Shown: positions 26,086 through 35,885, counted from the stretch's first letter. The stretch: DNA of 64,000 nucleotides from Acetobacterium malicum subsp. dehalogenans DSM 11527 (GCF_000472665.1 NZ_AXAC01000019.1:24448-88447), one strand, 5' to 3'. Notes: generated from the letters alone by a model not told the origin. Translations and numbers: made by a program.

Positions 26086-27720
26086 ATGTCTGAGCGAACA
26101 TCAAATTACTTAAAGGGTGCCAGCATCCTGGTCGCAGCGGGGATCTTATCCCGGCTGCTGGGCCTCTTTTTTAAGATTCCCCTGTATCAGATGGTGGGCA
26201 GCTACGGAAATGGGATCTATGGAAATGTCACCAGTATCTATAACCTGTTACTGATGGTTTCGACCGTGGGTTTTCCGGTGGCGATCTCAAAAATGGTGTC
26301 TGAAAGTATTGCCAAAAATGAATATGCAACCGCCCATCGGGTTTTCAAACTGTCGATCGTCATTCTTGCAGTTCTGGGCACGTTATCCAGTCTATTTTTG
26401 TTTTTTGGGGCGGAATGGATCATTGAAACGGCTAACTGGACAGCGGAGAGCTATCCAGCCCTGGTGGCAATAGCCCTGGCACCCTTGTTTATTTCCTTTG
26501 TCTCGGCCTTTCGGGGCTTTTTTCAGGGTTTTCAGATCATGACACCGACCGCGGTTTCGCAGATTCTCGAGCAACTGGTCCGGGTTTTTCTGGGCGTCGT
26601 GCTCTGTTGGGCCTTTGTCGGTCAATTTGGCATCGGTCTGGGCGTTGGCGGGGCCGTTTTTGGGGCTACTGCCGGTGGCCTGGTGGCCGCCATTTTATTG
26701 GCCTATCTCTATTACAACTTTGCCGCTAAAAATAAACGTTTGCTGAAAACAAGAACCAGAAAACGGCAGATCTCCAACCGGGCACTGCTGAAAAGATTGG
26801 TGATTATCTCGATTCCGGTCACCTTGACATCAGCCCTGGTGGCGATGTTTTCGACCGTTGACTCGTTTATCTATGTATCCCGGTTGGGGGTAGCCGGCAT
26901 CGATGAAATAACTGCTACGATGATGTTCGGCGATTTTACCAATGTTGAACAATTAATTAATATACCATTAATCATTAGTGGCAATCTGGCGGTGGCGATG
27001 ATCCCGGCGATTTCCGAATCATTTTCAATGCGGGACCGGACAGCCATGAATGAAAAGATTGTGCTGGCCATTCGGGTGATCCTACTGGTGGCTTTTCCCT
27101 CCTGTATCGGTTTGTCGGTGTTGTCTTACGGCATCTTCGATCTGCTTTTCCCGGGATCGCCCTACGGCGGATTTATTTTAAGCACCTTTTCTTATGCGAC
27201 AATTTTTATGATGCTTTCCAATACCTTTCAAAGCATCCTCCAATCCATCGACCGGTTTCGCATTCCGCTGATCAATCTGGGGGTGGCCATCATTATCCGC
27301 TTTATCACCGGTTGGATATTTTTGTCGATCCCCTTTTTCAACATTCAGGGGATTGTTATCAGCAGTATGATTACCTTTATTTATCTGACCGTGGCCAACT
27401 ACGCATCGGTTAAGCGCTATACCCACATCAAGGTCGATTTTATCCATACCGCCCTGAAACCGTTGATGGCTGCCACGGTGATGGGAATTGCCGTATTTTT
27501 TGCCTATAAAGGGATTGCCGCCCTGCTGGGTGGATTTATGGGAATTATCATGGCGGTCATCATCGGCGTCTTTATTTACTCCTTTGTGCTGGTTTTGATC
27601 AAAGGGATAACGGCAGATGAAATAAGGGTGTTACCGGGAAGCCGGACCCTATTAAGTTTTTTTCGCCGGCTTGAGCGACTTGTACCCGGTCGCAAAAAAC
27701 GGCGGATCAGACACGAGTAG
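26086..27720 (+). CDS. SpoVB/MurJ-type polysaccharide or lipid flippase
   Basis: A 544-residue MOP-superfamily transporter with about 14 membrane segments. The start YLKGASILVAAGILSRLLG and GSYGNGIYG are typical of the SpoVB/YtgP (Amj-independent MurJ) group, which flips lipid-linked cell-wall precursors or exports polysaccharides. GAGG lies seven bases before the ATG at 26086, so the ATG at 26065 is not used. The C-terminus is basic (RRLERLVPGRKKRRIRHE). In the clostridial gene order SpoVB follows spoVT and precedes mazG. A vegetative wall role is likely here, since other sporulation genes of the region are missing. Confidence 0.85.
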   Translation: MSERTSNYLKGASILVAAGILSRLLGLFFKIPLYQMVGSYGNGIYGNVTSIYNLLLMVSTVGFPVAISKMVSESIAKNEYATAHRVFKLSIVILAVLGTLSSLFLFFGAEWIIETANWTAESYPALVAIALAPLFISFVSAFRGFFQGFQIMTPTAVSQILEQLVRVFLGVVLCWAFVGQFGIGLGVGGAVFGATAGGLVAAILLAYLYYNFAAKNKRLLKTRTRKRQISNRALLKRLVIISIPVTLTSALVAMFSTVDSFIYVSRLGVAGIDEITATMMFGDFTNVEQLINIPLIISGNLAVAMIPAISESFSMRDRTAMNEKIVLAIRVILLVAFPSCIGLSVLSYGIFDLLFPGSPYGGFILSTFSYATIFMMLSNTFQSILQSIDRFRIPLINLGVAIIIRFITGWIFLSIPFFNIQGIVISSMITFIYLTVANYASVKRYTHIKVDFIHTALKPLMAATVMGIAVFFAYKGIAALLGGFMGIIMAVIIGVFIYSFVLVLIKGITADEIRVLPGSRTLLSFFRRLERLVPGRKKRRIRHE

Positions 27721-27744
27721 TCAATTCAGAAAGGAAATAAAAGC

Positions 27745-29217
27745 ATGCACCATATCGATATTGTCGGTTTGGGACCGGGCAGTCCAGGCCAGATCACGCT
27801 GGAAACATTAGCCTTATTAAAAGATGCGAGTCCCAATTTTTTTAGAACAAAGATCCATCCGGTGATGGATTTTATTGAGAATGAAGCCATCAGTTATCAA
27901 AGCTTTGACTGCTATTATGAGCAGGAAGGCTCGTTTGAGGCGGTTTATGATCAAATCGTCACAACGCTTATCGAAACTGCTAAAACAACTGAAAAGTTGG
28001 TTTATGCGGTGCCAGGCAACCCTTTGTTTGGTGAAAAAACAGTTGAAAAACTGATTGTTGCCGCAAAAGCGGCCGGCATCAACTACCGGATTTATCCGGG
28101 TGTGAGCTTTGTTGATGTGACCCTCAACAGTCTCGAAGAAGACCCGATCAATGGACTAAAAATTATGGATGCCTTTGATTGCGTCAAGAATCCGCCGGAT
28201 CCCCGGATCGGGGCTTTGATAACCCAGGTTTACGATCAGCATATGGCTTCAGAGCTCAAACTGCAATTAATGGAAATGTATGATCCCGAAAAAAAGGTGG
28301 TTCTGCTGATCAATTCAGGAATTCCTGAGGCCGAAAAGTCACTGGAAATCTGTCTTTATGAGTTGGACCGAGTGGAGGATATCAATCACCTGACCAGCCT
28401 TTATCTTCCGGCCACAAATGAAGCTTATCAGGGCTTTCAGGGCACCATTGAGATGATGAAAGCCCTACGAGCCGATGAGGGCTGCTCCTGGGATCGGAGT
28501 CAGACCCATGAAAGTCTGCGAAATTATCTGCTGGAAGAGAGCTATGAGGTTTTAGAGGCCATCGACAATCAGGACTGGGATAATCTCGCTGAAGAATTGG
28601 GCGATGTTCTATTTCAGATTGTTTTTCACGCCGAGATTGCCAGTGAGGCTGGTCGCTTTAATATCAACCAGGTGATTGGCGGGATCAATGAAAAAATGAT
28701 CAGACGCCATCCCCATGTTTTTATTGACAAGGCCAGCTTTAATCCAGAGCAGGTGGAAACCAACTGGGATGCCATCAAACGGATGGAAAAGGGTGAGTCG
28801 GGAGAAGTACAGGAAAGCCCCGGACTGGCAGCAGAAATGAAAAAATTACCGAAAGCTCTGCCGGCTTTGATGGAGGCCTATAAGGTTCAGAAAAAGGCCG
28901 CCAAAGTTGGCTTTGACTGGCAGGAGCCAACAGCGGCGCTGGAAAAAATCGATGAGGAAGCCCTTGAATTAAGAGCGGCACTGCGGGAAAATAAGCCGGA
29001 ACAGGTCGAAGAAGAACTGGGTGACCTACTTTTTTCAGTGGTCAATGTGTCCCGGTTGCTTAAACTTCAGCCGGAGATGGTGTTAAGGAAGGCGACTGAA
29101 AAATTCATTGGTCGTTTTGAAAAAATGGAAAAAGTTGCCAGTCAAGAGAAAAAATCTCTAAGTGACTATACTTTTGAGCAATTAGATGAGGCCTGGAATC
29201 GGTCGAAAGGGCTTTAA
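27745..29217 (+). CDS. MazG-family protein with N-terminal tetrapyrrole methylase domain (YabN type)
   Basis: A 490-residue fusion. The N-terminal half (HIDIVGLGPGSPGQITLE... to about 215) is a tetrapyrrole (corrin/porphyrin) methylase-like SAM domain. The C-terminal half carries MazG nucleotide pyrophosphohydrolase. The first MazG unit is CSWDRSQTHESLRNYLLEE..E..EAI with EELGDVLFQIVFHA (about 245-330), and a second unit has EEELGDLLFSVVN (about 390-470). MazG hydrolyses non-canonical or excess NTPs. The same fusion and neighbour order (then HU, RqcP, DivIC) occurs in Bacillus and clostridia. Confidence 0.93.
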   Translation: MHHIDIVGLGPGSPGQITLETLALLKDASPNFFRTKIHPVMDFIENEAISYQSFDCYYEQEGSFEAVYDQIVTTLIETAKTTEKLVYAVPGNPLFGEKTVEKLIVAAKAAGINYRIYPGVSFVDVTLNSLEEDPINGLKIMDAFDCVKNPPDPRIGALITQVYDQHMASELKLQLMEMYDPEKKVVLLINSGIPEAEKSLEICLYELDRVEDINHLTSLYLPATNEAYQGFQGTIEMMKALRADEGCSWDRSQTHESLRNYLLEESYEVLEAIDNQDWDNLAEELGDVLFQIVFHAEIASEAGRFNINQVIGGINEKMIRRHPHVFIDKASFNPEQVETNWDAIKRMEKGESGEVQESPGLAAEMKKLPKALPALMEAYKVQKKAAKVGFDWQEPTAALEKIDEEALELRAALRENKPEQVEEELGDLLFSVVNVSRLLKLQPEMVLRKATEKFIGRFEKMEKVASQEKKSLSDYTFEQLDEAWNRSKGL

Positions 29218-29249
29218 GAGTGGAAAAAACGGAAAAAAGCAAAAAAAAC

Positions 29250-29279
29250 TTGTAATTTGCAGGTGAACACGCTTATAAT
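29250..29279 (+). promoter_or_regulatory. Promoter of the HU gene
   Basis: TTGTAA (29250-29255), an 18-base spacer and a perfect TATAAT (29274-29279), 41 bases before the HU start. Confidence 0.7.
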
Positions 29280-29319
29280 ATTACAATAGAATACTGGAAA
29301 CTATCAGATGGAGGAAAAA

Positions 29320-29595
29320 ATGAACAAATCAGAATTAATTGCCCAAATGGCAGAAAAGTCGGGTTTATCAAAAAAAGATTCAGAAAAAGCATTAGGTGCT
29401 TTTTTAGACACTGTGGTAGATACCTTGAAAAATGGAGACAAGGTGTCATTGGTAGGTTTTGGAACCTTTGAGGTTAGAGAACGTGCAGCACGTACAGGTC
29501 TTAACCCACGAACAAAAGAGCCCATCGAAATAGCAGCCTCTAAAGCCCCAGGTTTTAAAGCAGGCAAAGGCTTTAAGGATGAAGTAAATAAGTAA
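29320..29595 (+). CDS. hup: DNA-binding protein HU
   Basis: A 91-residue nucleoid protein. MNKSELIAQMAEKSGLSKKDSEKAL and GFGTFEVRERAARTGLNPRTKEPI are the standard HU/IHF pattern, including the DNA-intercalating NPRT. GGAGG lies six bases before the ATG at 29320, whereas an upstream in-frame ATG at 29308 overlaps that ribosome site and is rejected. It has its own promoter and terminator, which fits high expression. Confidence 0.97.
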   Translation: MNKSELIAQMAEKSGLSKKDSEKALGAFLDTVVDTLKNGDKVSLVGFGTFEVRERAARTGLNPRTKEPIEIAASKAPGFKAGKGFKDEVNK

Positions 29596-29607
29596 GTAAC
29601 GTTACAG

Positions 29608-29635
29608 AAGCCGGGGCAATGCTCTGGCTTTTTGT
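29608..29635 (+). terminator. Terminator of the HU gene
   Basis: AAGCCGGGGC (29608-29617) pairs with GCTCTGGCTT (29621-29630, two G-T pairs) and is followed by T-rich sequence. Confidence 0.75.
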
Positions 29636-29686
29636 TTTATTAAGGGTTTTGTTTTAAGCTTTTTGATTTAGAATAACGAGGAATCC

Positions 29687-29926
29687 ATGAGAATTGATAA
29701 ATTTTTAAAAAATGCCAGAATTATCAAACGTCGAACTGTGGGGAAAGATGCCTGTGATGGGGGTCGTGTTTCCATCAATGACAATGTCGCTAAACCAGGA
29801 GACCAGGTCAAGCCGGGAGATATTATAACCATCCGTTATGGTGATGGTGAACAAAAGGTGGAGGTTCTTGAATGTCTGGAACATGCTCCTAAAGATAAAG
29901 CAGGAGACATGTATCGGGAATTATAA
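29687..29926 (+). CDS. rqcP: S4-domain RNA-binding protein RqcP (YabO)
   Basis: A 79-residue protein that is almost entirely an S4 domain (MRIDKFLKNARIIKRRTVGKDAC...GRVSIND..AKPGDQVKPGDII). In Bacillus, RqcP works with RqcH to add poly-alanine tails on stalled 50S subunits. The position between hup/mazG and divIC is the conserved slot. The sporulation genes yabP and yabQ, which usually follow it, are missing here: divIC begins 30 bases downstream. Confidence 0.93.
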   Translation: MRIDKFLKNARIIKRRTVGKDACDGGRVSINDNVAKPGDQVKPGDIITIRYGDGEQKVEVLECLEHAPKDKAGDMYREL

Positions 29927-29956
29927 AACTGCTCCACCGGAAATGAAGAAAAGAAA

Positions 29957-30289
29957 ATGAATGAAAAAACGAAAAGTCTGATCAGGCGTCGAATGATCAT
30001 TGCCTTGGCAATCGTTGTGACGGTCCTGTTTACCGCCTACATCTATCTGGCCAATGCGATAAAAATCTACGAGCTGGATCAACAGAAGATCCAGATTGCA
30101 CAAGAAATCGAAAACGAAAAAATAAGAAGCAATCAATTAGACGAACAGGTTAAACAAATGGGCAGCAAGAATTACGTGGAAAATTTTGCGCGTAAATATC
30201 TTGGTTTATATTATCCGGATGAAACCATAGTCATTGTGGAAACCCAGGAAAATGCTGCAGAAAGCGATGGGCAAACAGTTGAACAATAA
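29957..30289 (+). CDS. divIC: Cell-division protein DivIC (FtsB/DivIC family)
   Basis: A 110-residue single-pass protein with a short cytoplasmic N-terminus, a membrane segment (about 14-34) and an extracellular coiled coil (about 36-75) with heptad-like spacing. A conserved tail follows (FARKYLGLYYPDETIVIV). It is expected to act with DivIB and FtsL in the divisome. It lies 30 bases after rqcP, and its last part overlaps the probable start of the Ppx/GppA gene. Confidence 0.88.
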   Translation: MNEKTKSLIRRRMIIALAIVVTVLFTAYIYLANAIKIYELDQQKIQIAQEIENEKIRSNQLDEQVKQMGSKNYVENFARKYLGLYYPDETIVIVETQENAAESDGQTVEQ

Positions 30290-31262
30290 ATGTGATCGAA
30301 ATTTAGATGGGACTGAACTTAATCGGATTGAACTAAAAGAAAAGAAACGACATCTGGCCGTGATTGATATCGGCACCAATTCGACCCGGATGCTGATCTT
30401 TCGAAATGATCAGGGGAAACTGGTGCGGGTTAACAAATCCGTGCGCTATACAAGGATGGGCCAGGGTGTTAATCAAACCGGGCGACTTCATCCCGATGCG
30501 GAAAAACGAAATATGGAAGCTCTGGAAGAATATAAACAGATCGCTGCTGATTATGAGGTGGAAGAATTTTATTTATTTGGTACCAGTGCCATGCGGGATG
30601 CCGATAATACGGCGGCCTATCTTGAGGCTGTCAAAGAAAAGCTGGGTTTTGAAATTGAAGTTATTTCCGGCGAAGCCGAAGCCGAGCTTGGTTTTGTGGG
30701 GGTATCCCAGTGCTTTGAAGAAAAGATTCTGATTTTTGATATCGGCGGCGGTAGTACTGAATTGATCTATGGTGAAGACAACGAACTAAAAAGAATGATG
30801 AGCATCAATCTGGGCTGTGTTCGCTGTACTGAAGAATTTATTTTTTCCGATCCGCCGACTTTTCAAGAACTGGAACGGATGAATGAAAAAATTTATGCTG
30901 AGTTTGAAAAAAGAACCCGGGGCTTTTTGCCAACCAAACCCTATAAACTCATTGGCATCGGTGGCACCGCCACCAGTCTTTCGACCATCAAACAGGAACT
31001 TAAGACCTATTGCAGTGAAATGGTACATGAGAGCACTATTACTAAAGACGAGCTGCAACGTATGATTGACAGTTTGGCCAGTAAAACCATCAAAGAACGG
31101 CAAAATATGGTGGGCCTGGAAGCAAAACGGGCCGATATTATTCTGGCCGGGGCTTTTTTACTTTTAAATATTTTTAAAATTACCGGCGAAACTATTTTTA
31201 CAGTCTGTGATTATGATAACCTTGAAGGCGCAGCATACCGCCATTTTGTCATGGAAAAATAA
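30267..31262 (+). CDS. Ppx/GppA family exopolyphosphatase / pppGpp phosphatase
   Basis: An ASKHA-fold phosphatase of about 331 residues. Motifs are the phosphate-1 loop AVIDIGTNSTRMLI, the acidic SGEAEAELGFVG, the glycine loop FDIGGGSTELIYG, and IGIGGTATSLSTI. It may hydrolyse polyphosphate or pppGpp, and the two cannot be told apart from sequence. The start is uncertain: ATG at 30267 overlaps divIC by 23 bases, a GTG at 30234 is further upstream, and the conserved domain begins only about 24 residues in. In clostridia an S1-domain gene often sits here instead. Confidence 0.88.
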   Translation: MGKQLNNKCDRNLDGTELNRIELKEKKRHLAVIDIGTNSTRMLIFRNDQGKLVRVNKSVRYTRMGQGVNQTGRLHPDAEKRNMEALEEYKQIAADYEVEEFYLFGTSAMRDADNTAAYLEAVKEKLGFEIEVISGEAEAELGFVGVSQCFEEKILIFDIGGGSTELIYGEDNELKRMMSINLGCVRCTEEFIFSDPPTFQELERMNEKIYAEFEKRTRGFLPTKPYKLIGIGGTATSLSTIKQELKTYCSEMVHESTITKDELQRMIDSLASKTIKERQNMVGLEAKRADIILAGAFLLLNIFKITGETIFTVCDYDNLEGAAYRHFVMEK

Positions 31263-31287
31263 ATTAAAATAAATATTTCTAAAAAGC

Positions 31288-31316
31288 TTGACATTAGGTT
31301 TGAATGGGCGTATAAT
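31288..31316 (+). promoter_or_regulatory. Consensus promoter of the tRNA cluster
   Basis: TTGACA (31288-31293), exactly 17 bases, TATAAT (31311-31316): a perfect housekeeping promoter 38 bases before the first tRNA. A small leader hairpin (TCCCTT/AAGGGA, 31325-31340) follows. Confidence 0.92.
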
Positions 31317-31354
31317 AACACTTGTCCCTTGAGCAAGGGAACAGACGAAAAAGT

Positions 31355-31442
31355 GCCGGGGTGGCGGAACTGGCAGACGCACAGGACTTAAAATCCTGCG
31401 GTCCTAACGACCGTACCGGTTCGATTCCGGTCCTCGGCACCA
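31355..31442 (+). tRNA. tRNA-Leu (UAA)
   Basis: The acceptor GCCGGGG pairs with CCTCGGC, followed by A and encoded CCA. The anticodon stem-loop is CAGGA CTTAAAA TCCTG with anticodon TAA. A long variable arm (CGGTCCTAACGACCG) marks a class II tRNA. Confidence 0.96.
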
Positions 31443-31485
31443 CTTTTTAACTTAACACTTTTTAAAATTGCTCAATTAATTACAT

Positions 31486-31562
<77 letters not shown>

Positions 31563-31585
31563 ATTAAACAAATCCTTTTTTTCAT

Positions 31586-31662
31586 GGCGGCGTAGCTCAG
31601 TTGGCTAGAGCATACGGTTCATACCCGTAGTGTCAGCGGTTCGACTCCGTTCGCCGCTACCA
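31586..31662 (+). tRNA. Elongator tRNA-Met (CAU)
   Basis: The acceptor GGCGGCG pairs with CGCCGCT (first pair G-T), and the anticodon loop is TTCATAC (CAT). The anticodon stem TACGG/CCGTA lacks the initiator GGG/CCC. The overall sequence resembles Bacillus elongator Met rather than Ile-CAU. CCA is encoded. Confidence 0.88.
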
Positions 31663-31683
31663 TAAAAAAAATATACAATCTGT

Positions 31684-31758
31684 GGCCCCTTGGTCAAGCG
31701 GTTAAGACACCGCCCTTTCACGGCGGTAACAGGGGTTCGAGTCCCCTAGGGGTCACCA
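31684..31758 (+). tRNA. tRNA-Glu (UUC)
   Basis: The acceptor GGCCCCT pairs with AGGGGTC, the anticodon stem-loop is CCGCC CTTTCAC GGCGG with anticodon TTC, and CCA is encoded. Length 75. Confidence 0.96.
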
Positions 31759-31807
31759 CTTAATTTGTATAGTGACAATCAAATATTTTATCCAGTATTT
31801 TGTTCGT

Positions 31808-31883
31808 GGTCGCATAGCTCAGCTGGGAGAGCACCTGCCTTACAAGCAGGGGGTCACAGGTTCGAGCCCTGTTGCGACCACCA
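31808..31883 (+). tRNA. tRNA-Val (UAC)
   Basis: The acceptor GGTCGCA pairs with TGCGACC, the anticodon stem-loop is CCTGC CTTACAA GCAGG with anticodon TAC, and CCA is encoded. It is the last of the five tRNAs. tilS starts 64 bases downstream. Confidence 0.96.
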
Positions 31884-31947
31884 TTTTTTTATTTACTGAG
31901 TTTTATTAATGAGTAAAAATAGAGAATTTTATTGAAGTGGTGAAACC

Positions 31948-33393
31948 ATGGAGAAAAAAGTAATTGAATATATTGAAGAACAGAGAATTTTAGAGGCTGG
32001 CGATCATGTTCTCATCGGCGTATCCGGTGGAGCAGATTCGCTGGCTTTATTGTATTTTTTGGACAAATTTGCCGAACGGTTTCAGATTGCCATTGGCGTT
32101 GCCCATCTTCACCACGGTCTCCGGGGCCAAGCCGCCGATGCCGATGAAGAGTTTGTGAAAAACTTCTGTCAGCAGCGCAGCATTCCTTTTTTCTCAAGAC
32201 AGCGGAACATTCAGGAGATTTCCCGAGCTAAAAAGATTTCCATCGAGGAGGCGGGCCGAAAAGAGCGTTACGACTTTTTTAGGATCATTGCCACGGATCA
32301 GGGGTACAATCGGATTGCCATGGGTCATCATATCAACGATCAGGCTGAAACGATGCTGATGCGACTGATTCGGGGGACGGGGGTTAAGGGTGTGTCCGGT
32401 ATTAAATCCAGCCGCGACAATCTATATATCCGGCCCTTTCTCTGTCTGCAGAAAAAGGAAATCCTCAATTATTGTGAAATCCACAAGTTGGCGTTTCGCA
32501 CCGATGCCACTAACTTTCAAAGAGACTACACCCGTAATAAAATTCGCCTGGATATTATGCCCATGATTTTAGAGATCAATCCTAGGGCAGAAGTCCATTT
32601 TAATGAATTTACCAAAATTGCCAATGAATATGAAGCATTTTTTGAGAAATATGTGGATCTGATTGAAGATCGGATTCTGGCCTTAAAAGATAATCGGGTC
32701 GTCATTGACCGTGATTTATGGTTAAGAGAAGAACCGGTCGTTCAGAAAGAAATTTTGCGCCGGTCTATTTTTAAATTTAAGGGTAGTTTAAAGGAAATTG
32801 AGTACAATCATATCACTGCTTTTTATAGTTTATTAAAGAGCGATAAAACGATATGGGAAATCCACTTCCCTTATGACATCCGAATAATACGCCGTTATGA
32901 CCGGGTTATGGTGGCAGAGAAACAAAAAGTGGTGGCTTCGATAATACCGCCCAAACGAATTCTTCCCAATAAAACCTATCTTTTTTCTAAAGAACGTCTG
33001 ATATTGGAGACAAAGTTCGTTACTCGGGATGAATTTAGAAAAAAAAGGTGCTTTTTTTCCAAAGAAACGGAAAATCATAGTGAAAAATATTTTGATTATG
33101 ATAAAATAAAGGACATATTGGTTTTACGTAGCCGACAATCCGGAGATTATTTTTATCCCACCGGTCTGGCGGGCAAGAAATCCATTAAAAAGTATTACAT
33201 CGATAAGAAAATCGACCGCAATCAAAGGGATGAAATTCCGCTTTTGGTGATGGGGGCCGAGGTGTTGTGGATTTTGGGCTATGCCATCAACCAACGATTT
33301 CTGGCCGATGATGATACAAAAAATATAATTAGGGTAACATACCTTATGTTAGGAGAAAAGTGTGATAGCCGATATTCAGGAAATTTTGGTTGA
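31948..33393 (+). CDS. tilS: tRNA(Ile)-lysidine synthase TilS
   Basis: It converts C34 of tRNA-Ile(CAU) to lysidine so that AUA is read as Ile. The ATP pyrophosphatase loop SGGADS is at residues 26-31, and the block HHINDQAETMLMRLIRGTGVKG is diagnostic. The C-terminal TilS substrate-binding domain contains the conserved RSRQSGDYFYPTG...KSIKKYYIDKKI. The 481-residue length is normal. Its end overlaps the hpt start by 32 bases, a coupling also seen in Bacillus and clostridia. In sporeformers spoIIE usually sits just upstream, but tRNAs occupy that side here. Confidence 0.95.
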   Translation: MEKKVIEYIEEQRILEAGDHVLIGVSGGADSLALLYFLDKFAERFQIAIGVAHLHHGLRGQAADADEEFVKNFCQQRSIPFFSRQRNIQEISRAKKISIEEAGRKERYDFFRIIATDQGYNRIAMGHHINDQAETMLMRLIRGTGVKGVSGIKSSRDNLYIRPFLCLQKKEILNYCEIHKLAFRTDATNFQRDYTRNKIRLDIMPMILEINPRAEVHFNEFTKIANEYEAFFEKYVDLIEDRILALKDNRVVIDRDLWLREEPVVQKEILRRSIFKFKGSLKEIEYNHITAFYSLLKSDKTIWEIHFPYDIRIIRRYDRVMVAEKQKVVASIIPPKRILPNKTYLFSKERLILETKFVTRDEFRKKRCFFSKETENHSEKYFDYDKIKDILVLRSRQSGDYFYPTGLAGKKSIKKYYIDKKIDRNQRDEIPLLVMGAEVLWILGYAINQRFLADDDTKNIIRVTYLMLGEKCDSRYSGNFG

Positions 33394-33898
33394 TGAAAAG
33401 GCATTGGAAAAACGTGTCTCAGAACTTGGTGAAAAGATTACCGAAGACTACCGGGGGAAATACCCCATCTTGATTGGTATTTTAAAAGGATCTTCAGTTT
33501 TTATGGCCGATCTGATCAGGAAGATCCCGATTCCATTAGAGATTGATTTTTTAAAGGCATCCAGCTATGGTGCTGAAGCTCGTAGCTCTGGAGTAATTGA
33601 GCTGGAGGCCGATTTATCGATGGATGTGAAAGGCCGGAGTATTTTACTGGTAGAAGATATTGTCGATACCGGAAATACCCTGAAATATTTGCTGAACCGC
33701 TTCGAAAGCCTGGGAGCTGAAGAAGTGAAGGTCTGTTCGCTACTGGATAAACCAGAGCGGCGGGAGCAACGGGTTATTGCCGATTATATCGGCTTTGAAA
33801 TACCCAACGAATTCGTGGTTGGATACGGCCTGGATTATGCCCAAAAGTATCGAAACCTCCCCTTTATCGGGATTTTAAAACGAGAAGTATATGAATAA
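33362..33898 (+). CDS. hpt: Hypoxanthine phosphoribosyltransferase Hpt
   Basis: A purine salvage enzyme of 178 residues. The PRPP-binding loop LLVEDIVDTGNTLKYLL and the start ILIGILKGSSVFMADLIRKI are typical. The start codon is GTG at 33362, six bases after AGGAG, and lies within the tilS end. It uses PRPP made by Prs and feeds GuaB through IMP. In Bacillus HprT and TilS together also affect ftsH expression, and ftsH follows here too. Confidence 0.95.
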   Translation: MIADIQEILVDEKALEKRVSELGEKITEDYRGKYPILIGILKGSSVFMADLIRKIPIPLEIDFLKASSYGAEARSSGVIELEADLSMDVKGRSILLVEDIVDTGNTLKYLLNRFESLGAEEVKVCSLLDKPERREQRVIADYIGFEIPNEFVVGYGLDYAQKYRNLPFIGILKREVYE

Positions 33899-33945
33899 GC
33901 ATAGCAGTGAAAAGAAAAATTGGAACTTGAGAGGAGTGATGTTTT

Positions 33946-35790
33946 TTGAATAAATACCTTAAGATGATTGGGTTTTATTTAGTAATTCTATTAATCATTA
34001 TTGTCGCAGTAACCTTTTTAAACCCCATGAAGGAAGAGGTTAAAACGATTGTTTATAGCGAGTTGCTCGTTGAGCTGAATAATAACCAGGTCGCTGAGAT
34101 TGAAATAAACAACTCAAATGTCACCGGTGTTCTACGAAGTGGCGAAACATTTGAGGCAGTCGTACCGCAATATGTAATAGATGAACAGGTAACACCGTAT
34201 ATTTTAGAGAATGACGTGAAGGTAACCATTACCAAACAGCAGGATTCCTGGTGGATTTCTTTAATTCCGTCGGTGGTGCTGATTGTTTTAATGGTGGTGT
34301 TTTTCCTGGTCTTCAGCCAACAGGCTGGTGGTGGTGGCGGTAAGGTGATGTCCTTCGGAAAGAGCCGGGCTAAGCTTCACGTTGAGGGAGAAACCAAGGT
34401 TACGTTTAAAAACGTGGCTGGTGCAGATGAAGAAAAAGAAGAACTTGAAGAGGTTGTCGACTTCTTAAAAGCACCGGATCGTTACCGTAAACTGGGCGCC
34501 CGGATACCAAAAGGGATTTTATTAGTTGGCCCTCCGGGAACCGGGAAAACCCTTCTGGCCAGAGCCGTGGCTGGGGAAGCGGCAGTGCCGTTTTTCACCA
34601 TCAGTGGTTCGGATTTTGTCGAGATGTTTGTTGGGGTCGGAGCTTCCCGAGTTCGGGATCTTTTCGAAAATGCCAAGAAAAACGCCCCCTGTATCATTTT
34701 CATTGATGAAATTGATGCGGTCGGTCGTCATCGTGGCGCTGGTCTCGGTGGTGGACATGATGAACGGGAACAAACCCTGAATCAGCTGCTGGTGGAAATG
34801 GATGGCTTTGGAATCAATGAAGGCATTATCATCATCGCCGCAACCAACCGTCCGGATATTCTGGATCCGGCCTTACTGAGACCGGGACGTTTTGACCGTC
34901 AGGTTACAGTTGGCGTACCTGATGTAAAAGGTCGGGAAGAAATTCTCAATGTTCACAAAAAAGACAAACCGTTGGCTCCCGAAGTGGAGTTGGGTACGAT
35001 TGCCAAAGGAACACCGGGATTCACCGGAGCTGATCTGGAAAACCTGATGAACGAAGCGGCATTGTTGACTGCCAGACATAACGGCAAACTGATCACTATG
35101 GTTGAGCTGGAAGAAGCCATTAAACGGGTTATTGCCGGACCGGAAAAGAAAAGCAAGGTTGTCAACGAGGATGATTTGCATATTACCGCCTATCATGAAG
35201 CCGGACATGCGATTGTCATGCATCTTTTGCCCAACTGTGACTCGGTTCATGAGATTTCGATTATTCCTCGGGGAATGGCTGCAGGGTACACCCTGTCGCT
35301 GCCGGATGATGATCGTCAGCATATGAGTAAAAACAAATTGCTGGAAAACATCTGCGGTTTACTGGGCGGGCGGGCAGCAGAGAAAATTGCCCTGGATGAT
35401 ATCTGTACCGGTGCCAGCAATGACATTGAACGAGCGACCCACATTGCCAGAAGCATGGTAACCGAATGGGGTATGAGTGAACATCTGGGACCGATGACCT
35501 TTGGACATCCGGAAAGCGGCGAAGTATTTCTGGGCCGGGATCTGGGTAGATCTCGTAACTACAGTGAAGAAGTGGCGGCCGTTATCGATAAGGAAATCCG
35601 GACGATTGTGGAAAATGCCTATGATCGGGCTTGTTCTATTCTCGAAACACATCAGGAAAAGCTTGAAGAAATTGCGACCCGCTTACTCAGAGACAAAACC
35701 GTAACGGGTGAAGAATTCAGAGCGTTGTTTGAAGAACAGCCAGAAGCAGAAAAAATGGTTGAAGTTGAGATTGAAACTGAAATAGAATAA
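33946..35790 (+). CDS. ftsH: ATP-dependent zinc metalloprotease FtsH
   Basis: A membrane-anchored AAA+ protease of 614 residues. Two membrane segments (about 7-26 and 101-124) flank a small external domain. Walker A GPPGTGKT is at 195-202, then [12 protein letters not shown], the second region of homology ([20 protein letters not shown]) and the zinc site HEAGH at 417-421. A glycine-rich linker (GGGGGK) follows the second membrane segment. The start is TTG at 33946, nine bases after AGGAG; a nearer ATG is out of frame and stops at once. The acidic tail ends VEIETEIE. Confidence 0.97.
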   Translation: MNKYLKMIGFYLVILLIIIVAVTFLNPMKEEVKTIVYSELLVELNNNQVAEIEINNSNVTGVLRSGETFEAVVPQYVIDEQVTPYILENDVKVTITKQQDSWWISLIPSVVLIVLMVVFFLVFSQQAGGGGGKVMSFGKSRAKLHVEGETKVTFKNVAGADEEKEELEEVVDFLKAPDRYRKLGARIPKGILLVGPPGTGKTLLARAVAGEAAVPFFTISGSDFVEMFVGVGASRVRDLFENAKKNAPCIIFIDEIDAVGRHRGAGLGGGHDEREQTLNQLLVEMDGFGINEGIIIIAATNRPDILDPALLRPGRFDRQVTVGVPDVKGREEILNVHKKDKPLAPEVELGTIAKGTPGFTGADLENLMNEAALLTARHNGKLITMVELEEAIKRVIAGPEKKSKVVNEDDLHITAYHEAGHAIVMHLLPNCDSVHEISIIPRGMAAGYTLSLPDDDRQHMSKNKLLENICGLLGGRAAEKIALDDICTGASNDIERATHIARSMVTEWGMSEHLGPMTFGHPESGEVFLGRDLGRSRNYSEEVAAVIDKEIRTIVENAYDRACSILETHQEKLEEIATRLLRDKTVTGEEFRALFEEQPEAEKMVEVEIETEIE

Positions 35791-35798
35791 TGATGATA

Positions 35799-35830
35799 AA
35801 AAAAAGCCGTTTTTATAACGGCTTTTTTTA
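35799..35830 (+). terminator. Terminator of ftsH
   Basis: A7-GCCGTT (35799-35811) pairs with AACGGC-T7 (35817-35829) around a five-base loop. Confidence 0.92.
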
Positions 35831-35885
35831 AGATATTAAATAAAGAAATAGGATAAAATCGAGGTATAAAAAGTTGGAGGAAAAA

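Noticed and set aside
31586..31662. tRNA-Ile (CAU, lysidine-modified)
   Set aside because: The anticodon is CAU and tilS lies nearby, but the acceptor and arms resemble the Bacillus elongator Met tRNA. It was called Met with slightly lower confidence.
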